A stretch of DNA of 64,000 nucleotides from Epithemia pelagica (lineage: Eukaryota; Bacillariophyta; Bacillariophyceae; Surirellales; Surirellaceae). The notes beneath the pieces are model-generated. The model did not search any database and was not told the origin of the DNA. It worked only from the letters and a program-made list of their open reading frames with translations. This document shows, one piece after another, positions 30,401 through 41,788 of this stretch. Within the stretch, counting starts at the first letter, position 1. Every line of letters starts with the position of its first letter. Location of the stretch: assembly GCA_946965045.2 (NCBI GenBank), contig OX337239.1, forward strand, positions 2,294,001 to 2,358,000. Direction: 5' to 3'. The translations under genes and the position numbers were made by a program.

Positions 30401-32778
30401 AAGCGTTTGTGTTGAACGACGAATCTGGTCATGGGACAGCGAGCGATGGCGAGGGTGTCGTACGTTTTGGCACCCCAGTACTAGACTTTCTCGTGACAGG
30501 CGACGAATCGGGCATTTTCAACGTCCTGGAAGAATTGGATGCCGACAATAAGTTATCGTCCTCCTGTGAAGATCCTACATTGTTAACGTCGGTAGACAAG
30601 GGGAGACCTGCTCAAGCAGTTTGTCGATGGGTCCAATGCGAGAATCCTGATTGTTTGAAATGGAGGAAGATTCCATGGCATGTTGATATTGATTTACTAC
30701 CGGAGCATTTCTTTTGCAAAGATAACAAATGGAACCCCTCGAAGAGATCATGCGATGCACCGGAGGACGATTGGGATAATGAAGATAAAATTGTTGGGTC
30801 TGATGGAAAAGTGGAAGGAAGTCCCTTGCGAAAGGAAAAATTCAAATCACCTTCGAACGAGAAGAGTTTTTTTGTTGGTGCTCGATTTGACGTATTAAGA
30901 GTCGTGAATCGGGAAGAAAAATTTGTCGTGGCAACCGTGACACATGTCGATTTTTCTGGCTCCGTTAAACGTGTCAAGTTTCATTTCAAGAATACGAGTT
31001 CGGACACTGATGAATGGATTTCGTTTGGGTCAAGGAGGATTGCTCCTCTTCATTCGAAGACACAACCGCCAGCTTCAAAGCGGAAGCTACTGGATGGTGG
31101 CAAGGGTCCGAAAAAGGACTCTACTAAGAAAGCGTCAGATAAAGGGATGTCCACTAGTGAGACCAGTGGCGAGTCTAAGTCAACGACGAATAGGGAAAAT
31201 GAGACGAACGGGAAAACTCCATCGGAGAAAGAACCAAAGCAGAAAAGACCCGCAGAGAAAGAATTCAAGCCGAAGCCTCCTCGGAAGAAAATCAAACTCG
31301 TTTCAGCCTCTGATGAAGAAAGTTTCCAACCCAAAGCTCGTTTCGACGTCCTCCGTAAGGTGAAAGGAAAAGAAAAATGGGTCTGTGGCAAAGTTGTTGC
31401 TGTTGATCTCACAGCCGAAGGGGAGAGACGTATTCGGTTTCATTTTCGGAAATCAAAAGACGAAGATGATGAATGGATTGTGTTTGGATCTCCCCGCATC
31501 GCAACTCTTCACACACACACCACTCCTAACCAGCCAAAGCGGAGGAGTACGGATGACAATGCCATGGGTGTTGCAAAGGCAAACAAGCAGGATTTGTCCG
31601 GTGCGGTAGCTGGAAGTATCCATGAACCAAGAGACTTAGCGTCTGCTAATATCGCTGTCGGCGGAGAGATGGCATCGGGCGTTCAAGAAGTCACTCAGAC
31701 TCAATCCCTGATACGACATGGGCCAGGCCTTTCCATTGCAGACCAAGATCAAACATCCAGCTCTGTTTCATTGCCTCAAGGGCCTTCCGATGGGAATCCT
31801 TCAAGAAGGGTTCAGACGCCCTCAGAAGATGTCGTTGTTTCTGCGCCGGTGACATCTCGTTTGACAGCCGGAGCGCTGAGCGTGTCCGTCGCTCAGGGGG
31901 ACCGAAAAGATAAACAGGATCATTACCGAAACACTTCGGGTCCCAAAGGGGGGCATTCTTCAGAATCAGCAGGAAATGGAAATGTCTCTGTGGCAACCAT
32001 CTATCCGCAGAAAAAGTCTGTCGAGGAAGGAAATCTCAATTGCCTTCTACTAGCAGCGGCGAACGCAGACTACGCATCTGAATCGACGTCCTTGACACAA
32101 CGAGTGATATACCCGGAGCGTGGGATGGGCCCCGCCATTCCTGTTCCCCAAGCTGATGCTGGTCCAAGTAGAAGAGATTTCATGGTTGGTACAGGAGGGC
32201 ACGTCGCAAAGGGTGAGTTGCACGGAACTGGCGAGCAAGGCCAGTACAATATCTATGGTCAAACAAACTTGAATCCCTTGCGTCAACATCCAGTCCCGGG
32301 TTCCTTTTCCATGGGTCGTCATGATACACCGCATCCTGTTCAGCAAACAATGATTGTTCCCTCCAACGTTCCACCACACCACAATATCTCCTCTGCTCCA
32401 CTAGACTCACTAGCACTTCAACGCCTTTCCGAGCACGAACTTGCCTACTTTCAGCAACTAGCACAACACCAAGGAAAACAAGAAACGAGGCAACACTCTT
32501 TTACTACGACTGCTCCTTCATGGGGTGTTCATAGCGACCCATCCCTTGGCCTTGTGCAGCACCCCCTGCAGCAGCAGCATCCCTCTCTCTCTCACCGCAC
32601 GAATCTGACTGGACCTGCGTTGGACAGTCGAGTTGGAACTGAAGGAAGCATATCCAACGAGCAGTTGTTGAGAACAATGGCAAACATGAACAACAACAAT
32701 GGGTCAGGCGTTGCTCGTCTAGTCTCGTTGTCATCGTCTTCAAGTAACCCAAGTCAACACTACCCGCAACAGTTTTGA
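24405..32778 (+). CDS. Giant SET-domain histone methyltransferase, ATXR3/SDG2-like, with HMG-like, CW and Tudor-like modules
   Basis: Exon 1 (24405-24514) encodes MPLPTSPEGGPSKEGERESD...RRGDLVRVSE; intron 24515-24842 (GTAAGT...CTAG, phase 2) leads to exon 2 (24843-32778), about 2681 aa. The enzyme should methylate histone H3, probably Lys4. The SET domain (about 925-1075) shows GHGSVLLSEKVEPNSLITFY, EIYPLWRWCEKMDAI, SHSCDPTCEVRV, GEELTFNYN and post-SET CLCGYGNCRG. The block after SET, through QLLQWYNGGMGQ and RVLTKTHYESKIRPKLCEWM, parallels plant ATXR3. An HMG-box-like segment is near 1220-1286 (LGANLWRSLSAEKKQRWQDA). A CW zinc finger near 1965-2013 (RWVQCENPDCLKWRKIPWHV) may read H3K4 methylation. 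Two Tudor-like repeats (ARFDVLR...DEWI.FGS.RIA.LH) are near 2046-2112 and 2196-2261. The N-terminus of the open frame at 24661 was rejected as intronic. Confidence 0.88.
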
Positions 32779-33065
32779 AAGATAGTGACATAAGAAGAAC
32801 AGTTTGAAGCACTCGCCTTCATTTCATTTGGCTACCTTAAGTCTATAGTCTTTTGATAAATTGTCGTGTTTGGCAGGATCTCTAATCGAGTCTTTCGTTT
32901 GTTGGCCAGTTATTGTGACTATGACTGCGTGTGCATTTAATCACAAGTACTGGATCATAAACTGTTGAGAATCCACCTCTAGACAATGAGTTGTCAAAAG
33001 GACGTTTCAAACGCTCCTGGCGCCGTTTCCGCCTATGTTTCTAGGTTTCACAATCAGACCAAATT
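32779..33065. other. Convergent 3' intergenic region
   Basis: 287 bp between the ends of two convergent genes. It holds their 3' UTRs. No gene was seen. Confidence 0.5.
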
Positions 33066-36000
33066 TCAGTCTTCACTGTCCCACTTGCACTTGTTGTATC
33101 CTAGCATACTAGCAGCTTCCTTTTGCTCTGGTTCCAAATCATCCCAATCAAATTCCGAGGACGGTGGCTCCTTGTCAGCGTCCCACATTTTCTTGCTGTA
33201 TCCCAGGAGCGAGGCAGCCGAGCGCACTATGCAGAACAAGACAATAAAAAATGGTGAGCAACGGCCATTCGTCTCCACCAAGCAATCAAGTCGTCTTCTC
33301 ATCGTCACCCCACACGTACCGTGTTCGGGGAGCTCGTCCCAGTCAAAGTCGTCATATGCTTCTTCTTCAATATTGGAAGACAGGGGTTCAGTTCCGTCTG
33401 CCAGTCCTGCTCCTTTGTTTGTGTCTTTGATCACATTGGCGGAAAGTTGTTCCCAATCCGATCGTATCAACATGACCGCATTGAGAGATCCCGAACAGGC
33501 GTAGCCGACCACAACAGATCCCACCATGGCTTGGAGATCAAAGTTGAACGCCAAGGCAAATATGGAGGCCAAGGGAAGTGTAAGTCCCCAGCTTCCAATA
33601 AATCCCACGGCTGTGGCGAGTGCGTAGCGACCTTGTGCTCCCAAAATCGACCAGCACATGGAGCCAAACATTAATGCTATATTTCCCACGGCGACCAAAG
33701 GAAATAGATCGGTCAATAAAGTTTGCAAGGTTTCATCCGTAGTGAAAAACCCCGGTAGGATATCTTTCATGGCAATAATTGGAATGGAAAAGAGGAGGGA
33801 CAAGATGGTTCCGAGGTACAGTGATTTGTTGCCCATGCTTCGGGCCCTGTAGGGCTGACCGGAACCCAGCATTTTGCCCACCTTGACTTCAGCCGCATCG
33901 GCAATGGCCAAGCTGATTTCTTCAATAGCCTCCCAGAACCACCCCAACAATCCCCAGGCCGAGACTTCGGCAGGACCCATGAATCCAGCCAACACGGTCA
34001 ACACTTCCCATTCTCCCGTAGACATGACAAATCCAATCGAGAGGGGAAGAGCTGTCTTGCAAAAGATGCGGAGGGCTTGTGTATTGGCGGGAGCAAAGTT
34101 ACCAATCATTCCACCCCAATAGTCCTTGAGCCAACCCTTGTGTACCAGAATGGCCACAAAAATCACGGTCGACACCACGTCCAATGCCAAACCCAAGAGG
34201 GCTATATCTCGTAGACTGGGACTGCTATATTTGGCATAGAAAAAGGTGGCAAAAAATGCCACAATCCCTTCCGTGATTGTGAAACACGCTGTAAAGACTT
34301 CATGTTCGGTAACTTCCAGTATATGGTCCAATCCCTCTCGATACACGTTAAAGAGATAGGAAACAAACTCCACTTGAGCGTAGCTCACGGCAATGTCGGC
34401 TACTTCTTGTTCAAAGCCAAACAAGAGGACAATGTCTTCCAAATAGAACCATAGAATAACCCCCATGGGCAACAGGAGGGCTTGATAAAAGACAACTCCA
34501 ATTTGTACATATTGACCTGCGAGATAATATCTCTGTGCCCCCACAGCATGACTGCACAGTGTAAACAAGGACGTCAAGGCTCCTTCCATAAACATGGTGG
34601 CCAGTGAAAGGACCGTGTCTACAATAAAGAGGGCAGAGAGTTCTTCGGTTCCCACCAAACGACCAATAATGGCCACTTCCATCAACTCAAAGACATGAAC
34701 AACAAAGGTGTGGATGGTAAAGGGTAAGGCGAGCTTGACAATACCTCGTGTATCGCCGTCGCACTTGTAAAACTTGTATTTTTTCCAAGAAGATACCGTA
34801 AGGGTACGTCGGCCATCAGAGGAAGACGAGGTGGATGACGACGAGGCCTTGCTTTGGTTGTCGTCCATCTTTTCTGGTTCGTCGGCTGGGCCACCTTTGG
34901 ATGGAACCGAAGAGACGCTGTGGTCCGTCTTAGTGGTCTTTTTGTGCTCGTTCGTGGACCTGGAGGACGACACATTGTCGTCATCATCATCTTCATCTCC
35001 AGCATGACCCATGTGCAAAAGGGCTTGGATAACTTGTCCCCCTCCTTGTATTCTTCGGACATCACGCGCTTTGGGATGCCACAATTCCTTGGTCGTCACA
35101 TATTCTGTCATGGCCTCTTCCAAATAGGCCAAACCGGTAAAACTCATGACCGACCCCCTGGACGAACTGGAAACAGATCCATCGTCGTCCACGACATTGC
35201 CATGTTTGCGGCGTCGTTGACTTTTTCCGGAGCGATTGCTATTGCTAGTGGTTACCGATACTCCTTCATTGTCATGGTCTTGTACATGCTCCCGTGTCCT
35301 CCTCCTTGTTTTGGAGGAAGAAGAACGGTGCTTTGTAGCAGTAATGGGGACAGGTGTCGTGGCGGTCTGCAAGGACTGCAAAAAGGATGGCAAATACGAA
35401 TGGCTCGTCCGGTTGTTGCTATTTTCCTGGTCCTGGTTGGAGGTACCGCCAGACGAACGACTCAGGGGCCAGGACGATGTCGGACCCATGACCGCGGCGG
35501 CCGGCGGAACGGGCGAGGACGATGTGGTAGCCAATGGAGTTGTGGTTGTTGTTGGTTTGGAAGATGAGGGATGGGTGGCCGAAACGGTGCTATTGCCTCC
35601 TTGAAAGCTCAAGGTATCAATAAAGTTGGTCCACGAGGAAACCACCGATTCATCTTCCTTTTCCTTCTTGTCATTCTCAGCAGCAGTGACCTCTTCAGTG
35701 CCAACCGGAACCGACAAGGCACTCATGGCCGTAACTACCGAACCATCCTCCTCCGCATCCAAGCCACTGTTTTGTCGTAAAAAGACAATTTCATGCTCTT
35801 TATTGTCCTTGTCCTCCGCCAGAGAAAGAGGATCACTCTTCGTAGCACTGCTGCTTGTGTGATGCTCGTGGGGTGGTTTCTGGGAGGACGCCATTGTAGT
35901 ACTGCCATTGGGATCCTTAACGAGGACACATTCTTGTCCCGACGGGGATGTAAAGCGTTTTTGTGGATCGCCTGTCGGGCATTGCGACAAGGTACGAGAC

Positions 36001-36401
36001 GAAAGGGTGTTTGTTGTTGTGGTTGTGTTCGTCGGGTACTGCTTATTGGTGGTGTCGTGTTCGTCCAGTGGCAGTGCTTCATCATTTTCTTCTGCCTCCT
36101 CCTCCTCGAGTGGTTGACTGTGAACCGGTTGTGGTGGTTCGGGGAGGTCTTTTGGGTCTTGTTGTTGTTGGTTTTGTCGTCGTTGTTGTCTCGTGGTTCG
36201 AATCTGGTCCATGCGATTGCCAATTCGAACACACAGAGGAATGGCGGCAATCATGAGCAACGACACAAGAGTGGTAACAATCAAGGCCCAAGGTGCCGTG
36301 TCAATGGTATCCACCTCATAATTGGCAAATCCTTCGTCGTCGTCATGGTTGGTGGTTTCTTGAACCGCGGCGGCTTCGTCGTATTCGACTGGAAGTGTCA
36401 T
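33066..36401 (-). CDS. MATE-family efflux transporter with long N-terminal extension, two exons
   Basis: CDS 33320-36401 plus 33066-33226, with a 93-bp intron (GTACGT...ATAG), about 1080 aa. MATE transporters export organic cations or metabolites by H+ or Na+ antiport. The MATE core (about residues 550-980) starts LALPFTIHTFVVHVFELMEV and shows paired six-helix bundles, with MEGALTSLFTLCSHAVGAQR in the first half and ADAAEVKVGKMLGSGQP in the second. The first ~550 residues are hydrophilic, Ser/Thr-rich, with a lone hydrophobic segment at about 38-60 (ALIVTTLVSLLMIAAIPLCV). The C-terminus has two copies of a motif: DWDELPEHVRSAASLLGY (spanning the splice) and DWDDLEPEQKEAASMLGY, each ending K..WD. 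Their alignment supports the intron. Intron retention would stay in frame and add 31 residues. Confidence 0.88.
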   Translation of the reverse strand: MTLPVEYDEAAAVQETTNHDDDEGFANYEVDTIDTAPWALIVTTLVSLLMIAAIPLCVRIGNRMDQIRTTRQQRRQNQQQQDPKDLPEPPQPVHSQPLEEEEAEENDEALPLDEHDTTNKQYPTNTTTTTNTLSSRTLSQCPTGDPQKRFTSPSGQECVLVKDPNGSTTMASSQKPPHEHHTSSSATKSDPLSLAEDKDNKEHEIVFLRQNSGLDAEEDGSVVTAMSALSVPVGTEEVTAAENDKKEKEDESVVSSWTNFIDTLSFQGGNSTVSATHPSSSKPTTTTTPLATTSSSPVPPAAAVMGPTSSWPLSRSSGGTSNQDQENSNNRTSHSYLPSFLQSLQTATTPVPITATKHRSSSSKTRRRTREHVQDHDNEGVSVTTSNSNRSGKSQRRRKHGNVVDDDGSVSSSSRGSVMSFTGLAYLEEAMTEYVTTKELWHPKARDVRRIQGGGQVIQALLHMGHAGDEDDDDDNVSSSRSTNEHKKTTKTDHSVSSVPSKGGPADEPEKMDDNQSKASSSSTSSSSDGRRTLTVSSWKKYKFYKCDGDTRGIVKLALPFTIHTFVVHVFELMEVAIIGRLVGTEELSALFIVDTVLSLATMFMEGALTSLFTLCSHAVGAQRYYLAGQYVQIGVVFYQALLLPMGVILWFYLEDIVLLFGFEQEVADIAVSYAQVEFVSYLFNVYREGLDHILEVTEHEVFTACFTITEGIVAFFATFFYAKYSSPSLRDIALLGLALDVVSTVIFVAILVHKGWLKDYWGGMIGNFAPANTQALRIFCKTALPLSIGFVMSTGEWEVLTVLAGFMGPAEVSAWGLLGWFWEAIEEISLAIADAAEVKVGKMLGSGQPYRARSMGNKSLYLGTILSLLFSIPIIAMKDILPGFFTTDETLQTLLTDLFPLVAVGNIALMFGSMCWSILGAQGRYALATAVGFIGSWGLTLPLASIFALAFNFDLQAMVGSVVVGYACSGSLNAVMLIRSDWEQLSANVIKDTNKGAGLADGTEPLSSNIEEEAYDDFDWDELPEHGTCGVTMRRRLDCLVETNGRCSPFFIVLFCIVRSAASLLGYSKKMWDADKEPPSSEFDWDDLEPEQKEAASMLGYNKCKWDSED

Positions 36402-37807
36402 GGGAAACGTGCGATAATGATGATGATAACGAATCTGAGTGGGTAGTCCTCCTGTATCGATTTCCTGTCACGAGAGCGAGTGAGAACGATCCAAGAAATA
36501 GGCTTTTGCACAACCTTGGTGTGATCAAAAGGGTTGCCAAACGATCCAGTCGAATACCAAGAGACGATGATATGATGTGATTGCACTTTATTGCTTCGCT
36601 TTGCCTCTCTTTTGTCGTCTGTTATGTTGTTGTGGTTGTGGTTGTGATTGTGACAGACATGAGAATGAGAGATGTGCCGAATACCGAATGCCGAATGCCA
36701 ATAGGCACACGAACACGACTACTTAGAAGTATGCCGTTGAGACGAGGCCAGCGCGCGCGCAGCGGCACCTCCGCCTTGGTATTGCGCACGCGTTTCCTGT
36801 CACGCCCATTCGGATCGCTGGGCCTTGGCGACCCCCCACACGTGTCTTTGGGGTACCAACAGTAATCACTCATAGACACGTGCATGTCCTCGCAACTATC
36901 GCTTAGGTGCCGTGCACGAACCCTCTTAACGATCATGTTTGGAACACTTATTCTTTGTGTGACGGCCGCTTGTGCAAGCACGCGCTTCTTAGGGATCACC
37001 TGTTTTGCAATTGATTGTGGCGGCAGCAGACCTTCCTTCCCTCACAACCCACAACAGCTGGCCACAACTCAAACTCAAAGCATAAACTACAATACCACAA
37101 ACACTCGTGTAACCGAAGGGAGTGCGACATTCGTTCTTTGTGGACATGTGAGTTGCACGACATGATGGCTCATGCCGGGGCATTTTGTTTCGCTCTCTCT
37201 ATCCGACGGGGACGTTGGCTGTTCGTTGGATCCATCCTTCTTATTTCTGGTTCTTGTAGTGTCGCCCCCTCATGAAGCTCTTGTGATCATTCCGGACATG
37301 GTCTGAATACTACGTAGGTACACTCCGAGATGTTTGGATGTTCCCGTTGGAGAGAGTGTGTATATACATACATGAGTTGTGGCTCCGGTCTCTTTTTCCG
37401 GCAAGCTCTAAAAGAGAGTGTACCGAACGAGGTATTCCACGCTTGCATTGCAAGCACAGAATCATCATCATCAGACTAAAAATTCAAGTAAAACCATAAC
37501 AATGCCATCTCGATTTCTCCAACGCCTTCCTGTCTATTCATTGTGGGAGAATCTCTGGTTGTTCTAGGAGGAGTTGCTATTCGTAGTAGGAGGAGGCTTA
37601 GAATTAGGAGTCCTCCCATAGTCCAGAGACCGACAATGGGTAGCTTTTGGTCGGTCCGTAGTCAGTGGTCAGTGACCAGTGACGGCATACGGCATCCGTT
37701 TATGGGTCGCGTTTGGCGCCTGAGAAGATTCAAATAATGGATTGTGGATGTGGAATCATTGGAGCATCTCACATCGCTTCGACACACCCTCATCTCCATG
37801 AAAAGCC
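36402..37807. other. 1.4-kb divergent intergenic region
   Basis: It lies between the starts of the MATE and CNNM-like genes and should contain both promoters. Frames under 130 codons lack family features. A GT-rich run lies near 36625-36655. No RNA gene was recognised. Confidence 0.4.
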
Positions 37808-39889
37808 ATGCAATCGAAAACAATCAGCATGATCAATTGGTTACTGAGACGTTTCATAGAACTGAACGACAAAGATGACCATGGGAGGTTCCTACTACAA
37901 GAAGATCAACAAGATGACGATTCCGCCACCACCAGCAACGACACAGTGATTCCCATGTTTGATTCGTGGGTGGATCAAGAACGATTTTATATCGTGAACA
38001 TTGTGTTTGTGGTGTTGAATTTGGCCTTTGTGGCCATATTGGCCGGTCTGTACTTGGGACTGTTGACGTTGGATGTGTTGGATTTGCAAATTTTGCAACG
38101 CGTGTCCAAAGACCAAGACGAACGCACCTATGCCAAGGAAATTCTTCCCATTGTCAAGGAACGACATTTGTTGCTCGTCACGATTTTGCTGGTGGATTCC
38201 TTGGCCTACGAATCACTTCCCATCTTTTTGGAAGCCTTGGTACCCGGTTGGGTGGCAGTCTTGTTGTCGTCCACCTTGATTTTGGTCTTTGGGGAGATTT
38301 TGCCGTCGGGTATTTTTACTGGACCCAATCAGTTGTACTTGGCCTATACCTTGGCACCCGTTGTCAAATTCTGCATGTGGCTCTTTTACCCCGTTGCCAA
38401 ACCAGTGGCCAAGCTATTGGATTATCTGACACAGCAAGAAGAAGACGACGGAGAGGCCTACGATCGGGAAGAATTGTCCGCCTTGGTTCGAATCCAACAC
38501 GAAGAGCGCATGAAAACAACAACAACATCGACGACGACGACGACAACAACAACAACCTCAACGACATCACTGCCACCGACGCCCCATTCAAGTCGAAGTC
38601 GGAGACCAAGTATCAAAGAAGTCATCAAGTATCAACGCAACAAGGATCGGCAATGGAATGCGCTCAAATCCCAAATTATGGAACGCGTCAATGAAATGCA
38701 CAATCACGATGATTCCGACAATGATACCGAAACGGCCAGTCGGCATTACAGTATCGGTGGCGGTGGCGCCGCCATGGACCAGTTGGTCCCACCCCTGCAT
38801 CCCACAGAAGTGGACATGGTGGAAGGTGCGCTGAGTTTGGGTACCAAATTGGCCATGGATGTCTATACACCCTTTGCGCATGTGTATACCTTACCACACG
38901 ACTTGATTTTGGACAAGGCCAGTGTGACGGATATCTTTTCGCAAGGGTATTCCCGCGTCCCCATTTACGATCGTCACAAGGACGAATCGGCCTATCTTGG
39001 CTTTTTGGTCACTCGCCATTTAATGATGATTGATTGGCAAGACAAACGGGAAGTCTCCACCCTCTACTTGAAACGTCCCACCTGCGTCAGTCCTCGCACC
39101 AATTTGGTCGATCTGCTCAAGGTCCTTCAAAACGATGGACCCCAAATGTCGTGTACGTTCGTAGTTGTCTTGCCGATCGATTTGATCCAAGAGAGTGTGA
39201 AACGTTTATCTTTGTTTTGGTTTGATTTTGCATGTGCTCTTACCTTACTTTTGGCGTTCTGATCATGTGTTTGTTTGGTCCGTATTTTCTGTTGCTTGCA
39301 TTGTGTTTTCTGTTCTCTTTCTCGTTGCTCAGTCGTCTGCGCTCGTCCCGATTTGGCCAACAAGGCTTTACGTGCCCAAGAAGCCATTCCAGTTGAAGCA
39401 GGACTCATGGGCATTGTTACTTTGGTGGATATCATGGAATCTATTTTGCAGGAACGAATATACGACGAAGAAGATATTCAAGACCGAGATCGTGCTGTCA
39501 ATACCTTGACACGTTGGGCGGCGACCAAATTGCAATCCTTTTTGCTCAAAAAGACCAAGAGCAGCAAATCGATCCAAGTCTTGTCCAACAATCCTAGTAG
39601 TACTACTTCGACGACGACGACGACGAGTACCAACCGAATCGTTTCATCATCACCCACTTCTTCATTACCACGACAACGACGACAAAGACCCGTACCATCC
39701 TCCTCCTCCCTCGCAGGTATGGCTCAAAATCAGTCGTCACGGTTCGCGTCCCAATCCTCGTTGACGGTATCTGTGAATGAAACGACGCCATTGCTAGTAC
39801 CTTCGGGATCCGCATCACAACAACCACGTACAATTCTCCAGCATACAACGTCACAACAACAACCAGTGGAACAAGAACATCCCGTGTAA
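37808..39889 (+). CDS. CNNM-like DUF21/CBS-pair transporter, two exons
   Basis: CNNM (cyclin M / CorC-type) proteins move or sense Mg2+ and related divalent cations. Exons 37808-39152 and 39333-39889 are joined over a 180-bp intron (GTACGT...CTCAG, phase 1), giving about 633 aa. The DUF21 membrane domain (about 55-215) has FVVLNLAFVAILAGLYLGLL, EILPIVKERHLLLVTILLVD and VFGEILPSGIFTGPNQLYLA, with the conserved acidic/Pro motif. A Thr-rich linker is followed by a CBS pair (about 350-500): GALSLGTKLAMDVYTPFAHV, VTDIFSQGYSRVPIYD, YLGFLVTRHLMMIDW and, after the splice, CARPDLANKA and GLMGIVTLVDIMESILQERI. The last two make the splice secure. The C-terminal tail is Ser/Thr/Gln-rich. Probably plasma or internal membrane. 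Confidence 0.9.
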
Positions 39890-40453
39890 TGTGCCCCGAG
39901 GTCGGTCCAGTCCCCACTAAAGCTCTGTTGGTTTTCGTACAATCCATCATGACACCCGAATCCAGTTGTTGGCACTCTACTCCTTCCAGAGGAGAAGCCA
40001 AACCCACAAATTTGCCTAAAATGGGAACTTCCATGTTGCTCTACCTAGTAGATCCAACCACCTTCTCGAGATTATCAGTCATGAAACAGTGCTCCTGCAA
40101 CTTCAAAGTATTGCGATAGAACTCGACGCTGAACCATAATCCTTCTCTTCTCCCACGTATAGATAGGGAGAAAATAAACCTAAACAACAGCAAACAGTCA
40201 GATGCCCCAACTATCTATCCTATCTCAAGAGGAATACCTTACCTCTGATTCTTGAGAAAAATGAGTGGGCACCCCATCTTTTTGTGTCATGACACCCCCT
40301 TTTCAAGGGGAATGAATGACACAGCACATCAGGACCGATCCAAAACATCAACCAAGACGACGTGTGTAGGCCTCTGTGGATTGATCGGACAAGAATTAAG
40401 CTCACCATTGATCCGACCGATCGCCATTCATAAAATACTGATTGGATTAGACC
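39890..40453. other. Intergenic, no supported gene
   Basis: It holds the 3' UTR of the CNNM-like gene and the promoter of the PAM68-like gene. An imperfect hairpin-like string tcttgagaaaaatg follows cctctgattcttgag near 40245; no other structure was seen. Confidence 0.4.
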
Positions 40454-41529
40454 ATGTCTCGTGGCAGTCGTTATTGTTGCCCTGGAAGGAGGGTATTCAT
40501 GTCGTCGTTTGGGCCATGTCGGTGGATGGTGGTCGGTGCCGTGATGACAACACTTCTCCTGGGATGGGTCGAAGATTCTACAGCCTTTGTTCTCGTGAAA
40601 CCGTCGTCAACAGAAGCAACATACAGAAAGCCAATAATATCAATAACAACAAGAACACAACCGATGCCAACCTCACGGTTGCATGCGTCCGGCAAGGGAT
40701 TTGGCTCATCCTCCAGTGACAATAAGAGCAAACCAGACATGAAAGCGAATATTCCACCTCCAAGCTTTGACTTGGAAGCAGAGGAAACTACAAAGACGGA
40801 GAAGTTGCCCGAACCATCCAAGGGCATGAATTCCGGTCAACGCGCCTTGGCGGAGATGCGTCGTCAACGTGCCGAAGCCAAGAATGCCGAATTGCAAAAA
40901 TTGCAAGCCTTGGTGGAAACGGATGCTCAAGTGCGAGAAACACCGGCAGCCATTCCCGAAAAGGTAGCCCAACGTATGGGATCTCGCATGATTGCTTTTG
41001 TCGGTTTGCCCCTATTTTTGGGATTGGGATCCTTTGTCGCCTTTTGGTATTTCGCCACCTACAAGGGAATGGAATTTCAACCCGGTCTGGTTGCTGCCAC
41101 CACCATTGGCTTGCTCGTCATTAGTTTATTGGTACGTCTGGCTGCAGGAAAGCAATGCTTGGTTTCACATGAGAACACTCACCCGTTGGTTCGGTTGATA
41201 CTGTTGAATTGTTTGATGTATTGGCATTTGTTTCTGTTTCCGATTTTGCACGGACGCCTGTCTCCCATTGTCTGTTTGCATGATTTACTTGGTCTTTGTT
41301 CTTGTTGTTGTGCTTTTGTGGTATGTATTTCGGTGTTATGTATAAATAGGGTATTACGTATTCCGTCATGAGTGCATCATGGGATGAAGATCGGGAAGGC
41401 GATTTCTTGGGTGTAGAAGAATTCAAGGCCAATGTGGGTAACGTTCAAGAAGGATTGGATCGATCGAAGGAAAATGCACGACTGCGAGACACCTTGGCCA
41501 GTCAACGACGGGATGATTTCCCAAAGTAG
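40454..41529 (+). CDS. PAM68-like photosystem II assembly factor, plastid-targeted, two exons
   Basis: PAM68 helps early photosystem II assembly in the thylakoid membrane. Exons 40454-41131 and 41350-41529 are joined over a 218-bp intron (GTACGT...ATAG, phase 0), giving about 285 aa. The N-terminus carries a hydrophobic signal (MVVGAVMTTLLLGWVEDSTA) ending DSTAFVLVKP, a variant of the diatom ASAFAP motif. A hydrophilic stretch with GMNSGQRALAEMRRQRAEAK follows. The family core is PEKVAQRMGSRMIAFVGLPL, two membrane segments, and after the splice GITYSVMSASWDEDREGDFL plus VEEFKANVGNVQEGL. The exon 2 part matches the conserved WDEDREG region of PAM68 proteins. A second Met (MSSFGPCRW) 15 codons in is an equally good start. 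Confidence 0.87.
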
Positions 41530-41788
41530 CAGTGTAACGAAACTGTTTTCCAAGCGAACCTCGACTGCAGCAACCATGAAATCACGCGAAGACAGGACGT
41601 TGTACGAGGAAAACGTGAGTTGACTGGTCGTTGGAAACATACATGGACATTGTCAAGGTTCTAGAAGTCGTAATAATGAAACAACTACAGCTAAGTTTTA
41701 ATGTCGCGCTCTCTCTAGACATGCCAAAAACAAAAAGATGAGAAACAACGTGCTGCGCAAGGTTCCGAGACTGAAATTTCCCATTATC
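41530..41788. other. Convergent 3' intergenic region
   Basis: 259 bp, no gene seen. Confidence 0.4.

Noticed and set aside
36622-36999. A 125-codon minus-strand frame
   Set aside because: No family features; it ends in a simple GT-rich repeat translated as poly-Thr.
39153-39262. CNNM-like protein ending at 39262
   Set aside because: The last 36 codons are intronic and the second CBS motif continues after a good splice at 39333.
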